Shown: in pieces, positions 30,856 through 39,770 of the stretch | Layout: the number at the start of each line of letters is the position of its first letter | Position numbering within the stretch: the first letter of the stretch is position 1 | Program-made: the position numbers and the translations under genes | Notes under the pieces: model-generated | Seen by the model: the letters and a program-made list of their open reading frames with translations, nothing else | The model's database searches: none | Told to the model about the DNA's origin: nothing | Assembly: GCA_947499625.1 (NCBI GenBank) | Contig: CANMPB010000001.1 | Location: 31,718-95,717, forward strand | DNA: 64,000 nt | Direction: 5' to 3' | DNA from: Methylophilaceae bacterium | GTDB lineage: Bacteria > Pseudomonadota > Gammaproteobacteria > Burkholderiales > Methylophilaceae

Positions 30856-32681
30856 GCTTCGCCCAAAAAGCCTCCACTTTGGTGCTTCCAAAGTCTCGCA
30901 TATAAGCCTTTCTTTTTAATAAGCTCATTATGAGAACCCTCTTCTATAATCTTCCCTTTATCGATCACAATAAGCCTATCCATTGCCGCAATAGTTGATA
31001 GGCGATGTGCAATTGCGATCACCGTCTTACCTTCCATTAATTGATACAGACTTTGTTGAATAACAACTTCAATTTCAGAATCAAGCGCACTTGTGGCTTC
31101 ATCTAATAATAATATAGGCGCATCTTTTAGCATAACTCTTGCAATAGAAATACGCTGTCTTTGACCACCTGATAACTTAACGCCTCTTTCGCCAACATGA
31201 GCTTCATAGCCTTTTCTAGAAAGATTATCTTCCAAATGCATAATAAAATCATGGGCCTTAGCTCTTTTCGCGGCATTGACCATTTCATTTCGAGTTGCAT
31301 TAGGTCTTCCATAAACTATATTGTCTTTAACTGAGCGGTGGAGTAAAGATGTGTCTTGCGTGACCATACCAATCTTTTCTCTCAAGCTATTTTGATTTAC
31401 TTTTGAAATATCTTGATTATCTATAGCAATTACCCCTGATTTAAGATCATAAAATCGCAATAATAAATTTACGAGGGTAGACTTACCTGACCCAGACCTA
31501 CCTACTAACCCTACTTTTTCGCCAGACTTAATATTCAATGTAAAATTATGAATGACAGAAGTTTTTTGATTGGGATAATTAAAAACAATATTTTGAAATG
31601 AAACTGAAGCTTTTTTAATGATGAGGTCTTCTGCATTTTTAATATCTTTAATTTCTTGCTGCACTGAAAGCGTATTTAGTCCGTCTTGGAGAGTTCCGAC
31701 TTGCTCATATAAGGATGTCATTTCCCACATGACCCAGTGCGAGATACCGTTCAATCTCAAAGCCATAGCTGTTGAGGTTGCAACTACTCCCACCATGATT
31801 TCATTCTTTGACCAAAGCCAAATAGCAACAACGCCAGTTCCAATCACAAGTAACATACTTAAAAAATGATTAATAATTTCAATCCAACTAACTAAACGCA
31901 TTTGCATATTTACCGCACCTAAAAATTCTTCCATTGCAACTTTAGCAAAATTTGCTTCGCGTCCTGCGTGAGAAAATAGCTTGATGGTGCTTATATTTGT
32001 ATAAGCGTCTGTAATGCGTCCGGTCATTAAAGACCTCGCATCAGCTTGATTTCTCGACAACTTACTTAAGCGCGGCACAAAATAAATAAGGACGAAAATA
32101 TACAAAAGAACCCAGGTCATAAATGGAAGCATCAGTATCAAATTAAATTTACCTACAACAAAAATCATCGTTAGGAAGTAAATAATCACGTACACCAAAA
32201 TGTCAGCCAAAATGAACCATAAATCTCTCACTGCAAGAGCAGTTTGCATAACTTTTGCAGCAACTCTCCCTGCAAATTCATTGTGATAAAAGTTCATACT
32301 TTGATTAAGAAGCAATCGATGAAAATTCCAACGCATTCGCATAGGAAATGCACCTGCGAGCGATTGATGCTTAATTAAGGTTTGGAATAAAACAAGTAAC
32401 GTACTTAAGATTAAAACCGTAGATGCTGACATCAGCATAGAAGCATTTTGAGACCAAAAATTTTCTGGGCTAGAATGATTTAGTAAATCAATCAAAGAGC
32501 CCATATATGCGAATAGAACAGCTTCAAAGCTTCCTATCACAGCTGTTAATAGGGCCATACATAAAATAAGCCACCTAAGGTTTTTAGTACATGACCATAC
32601 AAATAAGAACAAAGTTTTAGGTGGTGTAGTTAAAAAGTACTCAGGGAAAGGGTTAAGAAATTTTTCAAAACGCTGAAACAT
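30852..32681 (-). CDS. ABC exporter (fused permease-ATPase)
   Basis: Type IV (MsbA/multidrug-like) half-transporter in the inner membrane. An N-terminal membrane domain of six helices (about 35-330) is followed by an ATP-binding domain with Walker A GRSGSGKSTLVNLL, signature LSGGQRQRISIARVM, Walker B ILLLDEATSALD and H-loop IAHRLSTI. I prefer the ATG at 32681 (609 residues), which leaves 8 bases after ispF; an upstream ATG at 32711 would overlap ispF by 22. The substrate is unknown. MsbA itself usually has a recognisably different N-terminus, so I do not name it. Confidence 0.88.
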   Translation of the reverse strand: MFQRFEKFLNPFPEYFLTTPPKTLFLFVWSCTKNLRWLILCMALLTAVIGSFEAVLFAYMGSLIDLLNHSSPENFWSQNASMLMSASTVLILSTLLVLFQTLIKHQSLAGAFPMRMRWNFHRLLLNQSMNFYHNEFAGRVAAKVMQTALAVRDLWFILADILVYVIIYFLTMIFVVGKFNLILMLPFMTWVLLYIFVLIYFVPRLSKLSRNQADARSLMTGRITDAYTNISTIKLFSHAGREANFAKVAMEEFLGAVNMQMRLVSWIEIINHFLSMLLVIGTGVVAIWLWSKNEIMVGVVATSTAMALRLNGISHWVMWEMTSLYEQVGTLQDGLNTLSVQQEIKDIKNAEDLIIKKASVSFQNIVFNYPNQKTSVIHNFTLNIKSGEKVGLVGRSGSGKSTLVNLLLRFYDLKSGVIAIDNQDISKVNQNSLREKIGMVTQDTSLLHRSVKDNIVYGRPNATRNEMVNAAKRAKAHDFIMHLEDNLSRKGYEAHVGERGVKLSGGQRQRISIARVMLKDAPILLLDEATSALDSEIEVVIQQSLYQLMEGKTVIAIAHRLSTIAAMDRLIVIDKGKIIEEGSHNELIKKKGLYARLWKHQSGGFLGEA

Positions 32682-32689
32682 AAAAAAAC

Positions 32690-33166
32690 CTATCTTGATT
32701 CTACTAAACAAATAGCTTGAGCTGCAATACCTTCGCCTCTTCCAGTGAATCCTAGATTTTCAGTTGTTGTTGCTTTCACATTCACTACGTTAATATCAAC
32801 ACCACAATCTAATGCAATATTATTTTTCATGCGATCAATATAAGGTGTCAATTTAGGTAACTCACAAATTACTGTGGCATCAATATTAATAATTGAGTAT
32901 TTTTGTTCATGAATTAATAGAATCACTTGCCTTAAAATATCTCTGGAGTCTATGTTTTTAATAGATGGGTCTGTATTTGGAAAGTGCTTGCCTATGTCAC
33001 CTAATCCAGCAGCACCCAGTATGGCATCTGATATCGCGTGAAGAAGAACATCAGCGTCTGAATGACCTTCTAATCCTTTATCAAAAGGAATATCAACGCC
33101 ACCAATAATACATTTTCTACCTTTCACTAACTGGTGAACATCAAAACCTTGCCCAACTCTTATCAT
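32690..33166 (-). CDS. ispF: 2-C-methyl-D-erythritol 2,4-cyclodiphosphate synthase
   Basis: Fifth step of the MEP isoprenoid pathway, cyclising CDP-methylerythritol 2-phosphate. The 158-residue, full-length protein has the metal-binding DVH (residues 9-11, GQGFDVHQL), the GHSDADVLLHAISDAILGAA stretch, and the C-terminal GFTGRGEGIAAQA. It follows ispD by 9 bases, the common ispDF arrangement. Confidence 0.97.
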   Translation of the reverse strand: MIRVGQGFDVHQLVKGRKCIIGGVDIPFDKGLEGHSDADVLLHAISDAILGAAGLGDIGKHFPNTDPSIKNIDSRDILRQVILLIHEQKYSIINIDATVICELPKLTPYIDRMKNNIALDCGVDINVVNVKATTTENLGFTGRGEGIAAQAICLVESR

Positions 33167-33175
33167 AGTTAATAC

Positions 33176-33856
33176 CTATTTATCTATTAAATGTTCAAGG
33201 ATACTAAGATCCTCTTGGTAGGTAACTTTAAAGTTTTTGAAGCTACCCTTAATTAATTTAGGCTTCATACCTAAACACTCAATCGCCTGAGATTCATCCG
33301 TTGGAATACCGTCAAACTTTTCTAATGCATCACTTAACATTTTATACCGATACATCTGTGGTGTTTGCGCTTGCCATAAATGATCTCTTGACGGCGATTC
33401 AACTACCCTATCTTCTTCATTGGATTTTTTTACAGTGTCTGCTATAGGGTAAGCAAGTAAGCCGCCTACTGCATCATCTTTTAATGTATAAATTAAATGC
33501 TGTACATCTTTTTCTTCTATACCAGGTCGAGCGGCATCATGGACTAAGATCCAATCATTCTCATTCGTATTAGCTTTTATAGCTTCTAATGTATTAATTA
33601 CCGTTTTAGCTCGAGATTCACCACCACAATAATGCACACTCACCTTTGATGATAAAGAAAGATTGAGTGTGTTCCATATATCATCTTTTGGGTGAAGCGC
33701 AATATGAATAGAATCGACGAGAGGAATATTTTCAAAAACTCTAATTACTCTTTCTATGAAAGTTTGTTGATGAATTTTAAGGTACTGCTTCGGCTGGCCC
33801 AATCCCATTCTGGAGCTCAAGCCTGCTGCTGGAATAATGATATGAAATTTAGCCAT
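33176..33856 (-). CDS. ispD: 2-C-methyl-D-erythritol 4-phosphate cytidylyltransferase
   Basis: Third step of the MEP pathway, adding CMP to methylerythritol phosphate. The nucleotide-binding motif IIPAAGLSSRMG, QPKQYL, the catalytic-core VHDAARPGI and the later DESQAIE are present. The start is placed at the ATG at 33856 (226 residues), directly before the conserved first strand; an ATG five codons upstream is possible. It is the first gene of ispD-ispF-ABC and lies 45 bases downstream of amtB on the same strand. Confidence 0.96.
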   Translation of the reverse strand: MAKFHIIIPAAGLSSRMGLGQPKQYLKIHQQTFIERVIRVFENIPLVDSIHIALHPKDDIWNTLNLSLSSKVSVHYCGGESRAKTVINTLEAIKANTNENDWILVHDAARPGIEEKDVQHLIYTLKDDAVGGLLAYPIADTVKKSNEEDRVVESPSRDHLWQAQTPQMYRYKMLSDALEKFDGIPTDESQAIECLGMKPKLIKGSFKNFKVTYQEDLSILEHLIDK

Positions 33857-33901
33857 GGGAAATTTTAGCATGGCATTAGATAATGCTTTTAAGAGTTAAG
33901 G

Positions 33902-35101
33902 TTAATCATCTGAATTGGCTGCAATTTTATGAATGGAAATATCAGCGCCATTAAATTCTTCTTCTTGGGTTAATCGAATACCAAAGAAATACTTAATGAT
34001 GCCGTACACTAAAAATCCACCGGTAAGCGCTATGAATACACCTAATAAAGTTCCTATAAGTTGAGATGCAAAACTAACACCTCCCATACCACCAAAATAT
34101 GTAGATCCAAAAATGCCTGCGGCAATACCACCCCAAGCACCACAAAGCCCATGTAATGGCCACACGCCCAATACATCATCTATTTTTAAACGGTTTTGTG
34201 TAAGGGTAAAAGCCCATACAAAAAGAATACCTGCCACTAAACCCGTCATAAGAGCGCCTAAAGGATGAAAAATATCTGATCCTGCACACACTGCTACAAG
34301 ACCTGCAAGAGGTCCATTATGGATAAAGCCAGGATCATTTTTTCCAACGATAAGCGCTGCAATAGTGCCACCCGCTAATGCCATCAGGGAATTGATCGCT
34401 ACAAGGCCTGAAATACCATTAGCTGTTTGCGCTGACATGACGTTGAAGCCAAACCACCCTACAGTTAAGATCCAAGCACCTAAAGCCAAAAAGGGAATAT
34501 TGGATGGTGGGTAAGCATGCAGCCTTCCGTCTTTACCATATCTTCCATGTCTTGCCCCAAGTAATAAAACAGCCGCCAATGCTATCCAACCGCCCATCGC
34601 GTGAACAACTACTGAACCTGCAAAATCATGGAATTTAAATCCAAAGTTACCTTCGAGGAAAGATTGAACACCTAAATGATTATTCCATGCAATACCTTCA
34701 AAAAAAGGATAAACGAAACCCACCAAAGCGAAGGTAGCTGCTAATTGAGAATTGAATTTAGCTCTTTCAGCTATGCCTCCAGAAATAATTGCAGGAATTG
34801 CAGCAGCAAAAGTAAGTAAAAAGAAAAACTTTACGAGGTCATACCCATTTTTAGCAGACAATGTTTCTGCTGGTGACAAGAAAGTGACGCCATAGGCAAT
34901 ACCATAGCCTATGAAAAAATAAGCCAGTGTGGATACTGAAAAATCAACAAGGATTTTAACAAGGGCATTGACTTGGTTTTTATGGCGAACAGTACCTACC
35001 TCTAAAAATGCAAAACCTGCATGCATAGCAAGCACCATGATCGCGCCCAATAAAACGAACAAAGTATCATTTGCACCAATTAAGTTATCCATGACGGACA
35101 T
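33902..35101 (-). CDS. amtB: ammonium transporter
   Basis: Amt/Rh-family trimeric ammonium channel in the inner membrane, 399 residues with about eleven membrane helices. The two pore histidines are visible in VVHAMGGW and PLHGLCGAW. The N-terminus starts straight at the first helix with no cleavable signal peptide, unlike E. coli AmtB. No PII (glnK) gene is adjacent, although amtB and glnK are usually paired. An AAGGAATG ribosome binding site precedes the ATG. Two NtrC-like dyads lie upstream at 35208-35261. Confidence 0.96.
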   Translation of the reverse strand: MSVMDNLIGANDTLFVLLGAIMVLAMHAGFAFLEVGTVRHKNQVNALVKILVDFSVSTLAYFFIGYGIAYGVTFLSPAETLSAKNGYDLVKFFFLLTFAAAIPAIISGGIAERAKFNSQLAATFALVGFVYPFFEGIAWNNHLGVQSFLEGNFGFKFHDFAGSVVVHAMGGWIALAAVLLLGARHGRYGKDGRLHAYPPSNIPFLALGAWILTVGWFGFNVMSAQTANGISGLVAINSLMALAGGTIAALIVGKNDPGFIHNGPLAGLVAVCAGSDIFHPLGALMTGLVAGILFVWAFTLTQNRLKIDDVLGVWPLHGLCGAWGGIAAGIFGSTYFGGMGGVSFASQLIGTLLGVFIALTGGFLVYGIIKYFFGIRLTQEEEFNGADISIHKIAANSDD

Positions 35102-35207
35102 TCCTTATCTTTAAGTATTAAATTAGACCTAATTTTATATAAGAATGAATAAAAATTAGAGGTTATGAATTTTTTATCTTAAAATTTTGAAAAATTTCTA
35201 TTTTTAA

Positions 35208-35261
35208 GCACTATTTCTGTGCATTTTTATGGGTTAATGTTTTAATGCACACAAATAATGC
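35208..35261 (-). promoter_or_regulatory. two NtrC-like dyads upstream of amtB
   Basis: GCAC-N7-GTGC at 35208-35222 and GCAC-N7-ATGC at 35247-35261 have the half-site sequence and spacing of NtrC enhancer sites as in E. coli glnA. Their centres are 39 bases apart and lie about 115-155 bases before the amtB start, a typical enhancer distance. I found no sigma-54 -24/-12 element (GG-N10-GC) between them and the gene, so sigma-54 dependence is unproven. The rest of the 229-base gap (35102-35330) is AT-rich with nothing else I recognise. Confidence 0.45.
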
Positions 35262-35330
35262 ATAAAAATAATCATTAAAGTAAGGTTTAAGCGCGTTTAA
35301 GATATGAAGAACATTTTTTAAATTACATTT

Positions 35331-35645
35331 ATGCTGGAATATATCCTTCTTGTTTTACTAATCATGATTGTTTGGTTTTGGATTGATACAATCTCAAAAC
35401 GTGAACTTGCCATTCAGTTCGGAAAAAATTTATCTAAGCAATTTGATCTTCAATTTTTAGATGAGACAGTTGCATGCGAAAAAATTTCATTAAAACGAAA
35501 TGAAAAAGGCCAAGTTGCCATATTAAGATGCTACGAATTTATGGTGAGCAGCTCAACAAACGATCGAATCAAATGTAATCTTTTCCTCTTAGGGAATCAT
35601 TTACATAATTGGCATATTCCACCCTATATCAATACAGCTTCTTAA
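35331..35645 (+). CDS. DUF3301-family small membrane-anchored protein
   Basis: A 104-residue protein with one N-terminal membrane helix (about 3-20) and a small cytoplasmic domain. The pattern (QFGKNLSKQFDLQFLDETVACEKISLKRNEKG split over about 29-63, then RCYEFMVSS) matches the DUF3301 family found in beta- and gammaproteobacteria, whose function is unknown. It stands alone, divergent from amtB and followed by a 117-base gap (35646-35762) before hslO in which I see no terminator or RNA. Confidence 0.75.
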   Translation: MLEYILLVLLIMIVWFWIDTISKRELAIQFGKNLSKQFDLQFLDETVACEKISLKRNEKGQVAILRCYEFMVSSSTNDRIKCNLFLLGNHLHNWHIPPYINTAS

Positions 35646-35762
35646 ATGTATATATGATGTTATTAGAAAAGAAAATACACTTATAGACTTTTGGGCAACA
35701 GCTATTCAATTATGGAATATCTCACTTGTACCCAAAATAAAAACTATTGAAATTAGAATTTT

Positions 35763-36650
35763 ATGCATAACTCAGAAGACAAATTACATCGATTTATTTT
35801 TGAAAATACGGATATTCGAGGTAATTATGTGAAATTAAGTCATACAATTAAAAAAGCTACAGAACATCAAGCGCTCCCTCAGAATCTTCATACCACATTA
35901 GGGGAGCTTATGGTGGCAAGCTCACTTTTAGCTTCAACACTTAAGCTTGATGGCTCACTCACTTTACAAATTCAAACTAATGGTCCACTCAAATTATTAA
36001 TCGCTGAATGTAATGGAAATTTAGGTATGCGGGGTACAGTTAAATGGAATGGGCCTATTGAATCTGTAGCACCCATTGACCTTATTAAAGAGGGCCACTT
36101 TATTATTACTTTAATACAAAAAAATGCAAAAACGCCTTATCAAGGCATTGTTCCTATGGAAGGAAACTCAATCAGTGAACTTCTTGAAAATTACATGTTA
36201 AGGTCAGAACAGATCCAAACCAAACTCTGGATTCATTCTAAAAATGATATTTTTCATGGGCTTCTTATTCAAAAACTTCCATTCAATTCTTCAGTAGAGG
36301 AATTAAATCACGATGAAATGAAAAGCGTTTGGGAAAGAATTATTGAGTCTGCTAACCAATCGTTTCATTCAGTTCATTCCGAATTAGAAGCTTCTGAAAA
36401 TCTTCAGAATGTATTTTATTCAGAAACAATTCGCTTATACGATCCAACCAGCCTTAGCTTTGCTTGTAGCTGCTCGAAAAAAAGTGTGGAAAATATGCTT
36501 CGCCTCATTGGAAAAGAGGAATGTAAATCTATCATTGAAGAGCAAACATCCATTACAATTCACTGCGATTTTTGCAATGAGTGTTATCAATATTTAGAAG
36601 ATGAAGTAGATTTTGTATTTAGCGAATCGAATAATTCAACTAAACATTAA
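35763..36650 (+). CDS. hslO: redox-regulated chaperone Hsp33
   Basis: Cytosolic holdase switched on by oxidation: zinc release and disulfide formation in the C-terminal domain expose a client-binding surface. The 295-residue protein has the usual length and the four switch cysteines as Cys235-x-Cys237 (ACSCS) and Cys268-xx-Cys271 (HCDFC). It overlaps the convergent SpoU methyltransferase gene by 11 bases. The ribosome binding site is weak. Confidence 0.96.
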   Translation: MHNSEDKLHRFIFENTDIRGNYVKLSHTIKKATEHQALPQNLHTTLGELMVASSLLASTLKLDGSLTLQIQTNGPLKLLIAECNGNLGMRGTVKWNGPIESVAPIDLIKEGHFIITLIQKNAKTPYQGIVPMEGNSISELLENYMLRSEQIQTKLWIHSKNDIFHGLLIQKLPFNSSVEELNHDEMKSVWERIIESANQSFHSVHSELEASENLQNVFYSETIRLYDPTSLSFACSCSKKSVENMLRLIGKEECKSIIEEQTSITIHCDFCNECYQYLEDEVDFVFSESNNSTKH

Positions 36651-37425
36651 AATTTTCTTGCCTATATTTTTCGTATAAACATATCGATACAGCAGCAGAC
36701 ACATTCAAAGATTCAATACCTTTTTCCATAGGTATATGAATCGAATGCGAAGTCAATCCTACAGTTTCTGATTGCAGGCCGCTTCCCTCGTTGCCAAAAA
36801 TAAAAGCAATAGGCCCTTTTAAGTTTTCTTTAAAAATAGATTTTCCAGTTAATTCAGTTGCAAAAATTTTTCCCTTGAATCCTTTTATGATGTCAGAAAA
36901 AACAGCATTTTCAATACATGGCAAATAAAAATGAGCGCCTTGTCCACCTCTTAATACTTTAGGTGACCAAAGATCAGCGCAATGGTCTGACAAATAAACA
37001 AGATCCACACCTGAAGCACTTGCAGATCTTAATATGCTGCCTAAATTACCTGGATCTTGAATGTCTTCTAACAATAAAATACAGTTCTGCTTTTTTGGAG
37101 CATCTAAATGCGGGATGTTAATAGATGCAAGAATGCCTGTAGGCGATATGACAGGTGCTATTTCAGAAAAGAGCCCTGCTGGAAATTCTAATACTTGCGT
37201 ATCTTCGTTAAGATATCGTCCGATCTTATCAATATTACTACCCTCAATTAGAGCCAAAGAATCTGGGGAACCAAAGCGCTCAGCATAAGATTCAATAAGG
37301 TGCATACCATCTAGAATGGTTTGCTGGACTTCATGACGATAACGAGGCGATTCGCTAAGCTTTTTTAAATGCTTAAAATGTTGATTACCACGAGACGAAA
37401 TCAGCTGCCGTTTCATATTATTCAA
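36640..37425 (-). CDS. TrmH/SpoU-family RNA 2'-O-methyltransferase
   Basis: SAM-dependent RNA ribose methyltransferase with a knotted SPOUT fold, 261 residues. The N-terminal SpoU substrate-binding domain (about 1-100) precedes the catalytic domain with motif 1 (QDPGNLGSILRSASASG), motif 2 (IFGNEGSGL) and motif 3 (IPMEKGIESLNVSAAVSI). The RNA target is not determined; it is the rRNA-methyltransferase type seen near rnhB in betaproteobacteria and not RlmB proper. The start could also be Met4. It overlaps the preceding TraB/GumN gene by 8 bases. Confidence 0.88.
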   Translation of the reverse strand: MNNMKRQLISSRGNQHFKHLKKLSESPRYRHEVQQTILDGMHLIESYAERFGSPDSLALIEGSNIDKIGRYLNEDTQVLEFPAGLFSEIAPVISPTGILASINIPHLDAPKKQNCILLLEDIQDPGNLGSILRSASASGVDLVYLSDHCADLWSPKVLRGGQGAHFYLPCIENAVFSDIIKGFKGKIFATELTGKSIFKENLKGPIAFIFGNEGSGLQSETVGLTSHSIHIPMEKGIESLNVSAAVSICLYEKYRQENFNV

Positions 37426-38272
37426 ATGCTTTTAAAGGTGATATTTTAAAGCCTGAATCTCTTAACTGATTTAACAAGCCGTCCTGACCTGCAAGATGTG
37501 ATGCTCCAACTGCAATAAATAATTGCTTATCTTTTGAAAGTTCTTTAATTTTAATGACCATTTTTTTATTTCTCTCATTCATAAGCTGAACTTTAATTTT
37601 AGCCCATAAAACTTCTGGCAATAACTTACCTGTTAATCGTTCATCAGTTTTGCGTATTTGCTCAACATCGCCTGAGATATATTGTTTCATAAGTAAATTG
37701 TAATCAGATAATTTTTCATTCTCTGTTTTTTTTAAAACTGCTCTAAGCATCATTAATTGTTCATCCAATGAAAGAGAATCCATCGTAGCAAAATGCTCTT
37801 GTGATGACTCAATCCCTAGAACTTCTTTATCTAAATCCGCTGCCATTGCCATTAAAAGATAATCTTGATTGAATTCGGTATGAGGCTTAGGTGAATCGAA
37901 AATAATAGCCAAGAGCCAAGGCTTCATTCTCATGACATTGTCAAAATACATGACGTGAAATTCTGCAAGTTTTTTAATTTGATTGAGCTCTTTCTCATTT
38001 ATATCCGATACGAGAGAATGATTCTTCATAAAAAGATTTTGTGAATGGCCATCAGGGGTAATTTCTACTAAAAGAATATCTGATGCATTGACGGATTTTT
38101 TAACAATAGGTAAGAACTTAATAATTCTATTATCATCGGTATGCATGGTGCCAAACAAATAATGCGTCGAACCATTCGGTGCTCTTAATTTCCAGAATAA
38201 TCCTCGGTCACTAGCGTAAGCGATTGAGACTATATTTAAGAGTAATATAACTAATATTAAAAAACGTTTCAT
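37418..38272 (-). CDS. TraB/GumN-family secreted protein
   Basis: A 284-residue protein with a clear signal peptide (MKRFLILVILLLNIVSIAYA) and then a TraB/GumN domain: FWKLRAPNGSTHYLFGTMHTD near the start and AVGASHLAGQDGLLNQL near the end. The family has conserved GTxH and GxxH motifs that suggest a metal-dependent hydrolase (TIKI-like protease relatives), but bacterial functions are poorly known. It is likely periplasmic or lipid-anchored; I see no lipobox. It is the upstream gene of a pair with the SpoU methyltransferase and is divergent from aat by 39 bases. Confidence 0.85.
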   Translation of the reverse strand: MKRFLILVILLLNIVSIAYASDRGLFWKLRAPNGSTHYLFGTMHTDDNRIIKFLPIVKKSVNASDILLVEITPDGHSQNLFMKNHSLVSDINEKELNQIKKLAEFHVMYFDNVMRMKPWLLAIIFDSPKPHTEFNQDYLLMAMAADLDKEVLGIESSQEHFATMDSLSLDEQLMMLRAVLKKTENEKLSDYNLLMKQYISGDVEQIRKTDERLTGKLLPEVLWAKIKVQLMNERNKKMVIKIKELSKDKQLFIAVGASHLAGQDGLLNQLRDSGFKISPLKAFE

Positions 38273-38311
38273 ACCTTGAAATTAAATTAAACATTCCTCA
38301 CAAAAAAACAT

Positions 38312-38998
38312 ATGGGTCAATGGATAAAAACTGAATTCGGGTCCATCACTTTACTTAGCAATCATGAACCCTTTCCGAATACTGATCAAGCGCTTATTGA
38401 GCCTAATGGCCTTATTGCAATATCCAAAACACTTAAAGCTGAAAAAATTATTGAAGCTTATAAGCAGGGTATTTTTCCCTGGTTTAATCAACACGAACCT
38501 ATTTTATGGTGGTCACCTAATCCAAGATTAATATTGTTTCCTGAAGATCTTAAAATTTCAACATCACTTTCCAAAAAAATTAAGAAAAATAATTATCAAT
38601 TTTTGATAGACAAGGATTTTATATCTGTAATTAAACATTGCAGTAAAATGAAAAGAAAAAACCAAAATGGGACATGGATTGACGATCGTATTATTAATGC
38701 CTATTCAGAATTACATCGACTGAAAATTGCTCATTCTTATGAGATCTATTTTAATGAAAATCTTGTCGGCGGGCTTTATGGGATCATTTTAGATGGCGTT
38801 TTCTTTGGTGAATCGATGTTTCACAACGAAAGAGACGCTTCTAAAATAGCTTTTGTTCTTACCATTCAGCATCTAAAAAAAATAGGTATTAAGATGATAG
38901 ACTGTCAGATGAAAACAAATCATCTTTTAAGTTTGGGTGCGATAGAGATCTCGCGTGACCGATTTGTTCAATTACTTAATACTTACATTAAAACATGA
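38312..38998 (+). CDS. aat: leucyl/phenylalanyl-tRNA-protein transferase
   Basis: Adds Leu or Phe from tRNA to proteins with N-terminal Lys or Arg, marking them for ClpS/ClpAP. The 228-residue, full-length protein has the family core EPNGLIAISKTL, YKQGIFPWFN, PILWWSPNPR and GGLYGIILDGVFFGESMF. The stop overlaps the start of bpt (ATGA), so the two N-degron transferases are coupled. Confidence 0.97.
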   Translation: MGQWIKTEFGSITLLSNHEPFPNTDQALIEPNGLIAISKTLKAEKIIEAYKQGIFPWFNQHEPILWWSPNPRLILFPEDLKISTSLSKKIKKNNYQFLIDKDFISVIKHCSKMKRKNQNGTWIDDRIINAYSELHRLKIAHSYEIYFNENLVGGLYGIILDGVFFGESMFHNERDASKIAFVLTIQHLKKIGIKMIDCQMKTNHLLSLGAIEISRDRFVQLLNTYIKT

Positions 38999-39756
38999 GC
39001 CTTCCTGACAAACTCTCAAGTCATAAGATTCAATTCTATGTTACTACAAGCTATGCCTGTGGCTACATAGACGGGCGAGCATCCCAATCATTAGTAGCTA
39101 CACCTCACCACCTTATTAGCCAAAAGCATTTCGATGATCTTATAAAAAAAGGTTTTCGAAGAAGCGGTAAATTCACATACAAACCTTATTGTGAACTTTG
39201 TAATGCATGCATACCTGTTCGTATCAATGTTAAAAATTTTATACACTCAAAAAGCTTCAAGAGAATCATCAAGAGCCATCAGCATCTTAAAACTTCTGTG
39301 CTCCCACTTTCTTTTCATGAGGAACATTTTAAGCTTTATTTAGAATATCAAAAAAATAGGCATGAAAAAATTAAAGCAACAGATGATGACGTTAATCAGT
39401 ACAGTGAGTTTTTATTGCAAAGTAATATTGATAGTCGATTAGTTCAATTTCAAGATCAAGACCATTTAAAAATTGTAAGTTTTGTCGATGTCGTTGAAGA
39501 TGGCATTTCTGCAGTTTATACATTTTTTGATACAAACGATAAGTCATTCAGTTATGGAACTTATTCTATACTATGGCTTATCAATTGGTGTATTGAAAAG
39601 AAGCTAGATTATATTTATTTGGGCTACTGGATTCAAGAGAGCAAAAAGATGAATTACAAAACTCACTTTAAGCCTTTTGAGCTATTCATAAATAACGAAT
39701 GGCGATCATTTAATAGTGAGCATGATACAATTGGTTCGTTAAACAATATCAAATAA
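38995..39756 (+). CDS. bpt: aspartate/glutamate leucyltransferase
   Basis: Bpt, the bacterial relative of eukaryotic Ate1, transfers Leu to proteins with N-terminal Asp or Glu. The 253-residue protein has the N-terminal region with YACGYIDGRASQSLVATP, the YCELCNACIPVRI cysteine cluster, and the C-terminal YLGYWIQESKKMNYKTHF signature of the ATE fold. It directly follows aat, the standard betaproteobacterial arrangement. clpS and clpA are not in the window. Confidence 0.95.
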   Translation: MSLPDKLSSHKIQFYVTTSYACGYIDGRASQSLVATPHHLISQKHFDDLIKKGFRRSGKFTYKPYCELCNACIPVRINVKNFIHSKSFKRIIKSHQHLKTSVLPLSFHEEHFKLYLEYQKNRHEKIKATDDDVNQYSEFLLQSNIDSRLVQFQDQDHLKIVSFVDVVEDGISAVYTFFDTNDKSFSYGTYSILWLINWCIEKKLDYIYLGYWIQESKKMNYKTHFKPFELFINNEWRSFNSEHDTIGSLNNIK

Positions 39757-39770
39757 ATCAACTATATACA

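Noticed and set aside
35646-35762. The gap between the DUF3301 gene and hslO stays open in one frame for about 40 codons
   Set aside because: There is no in-frame start or ribosome binding site, and the translation resembles nothing I know; likely chance, or at most a remnant too short to judge.
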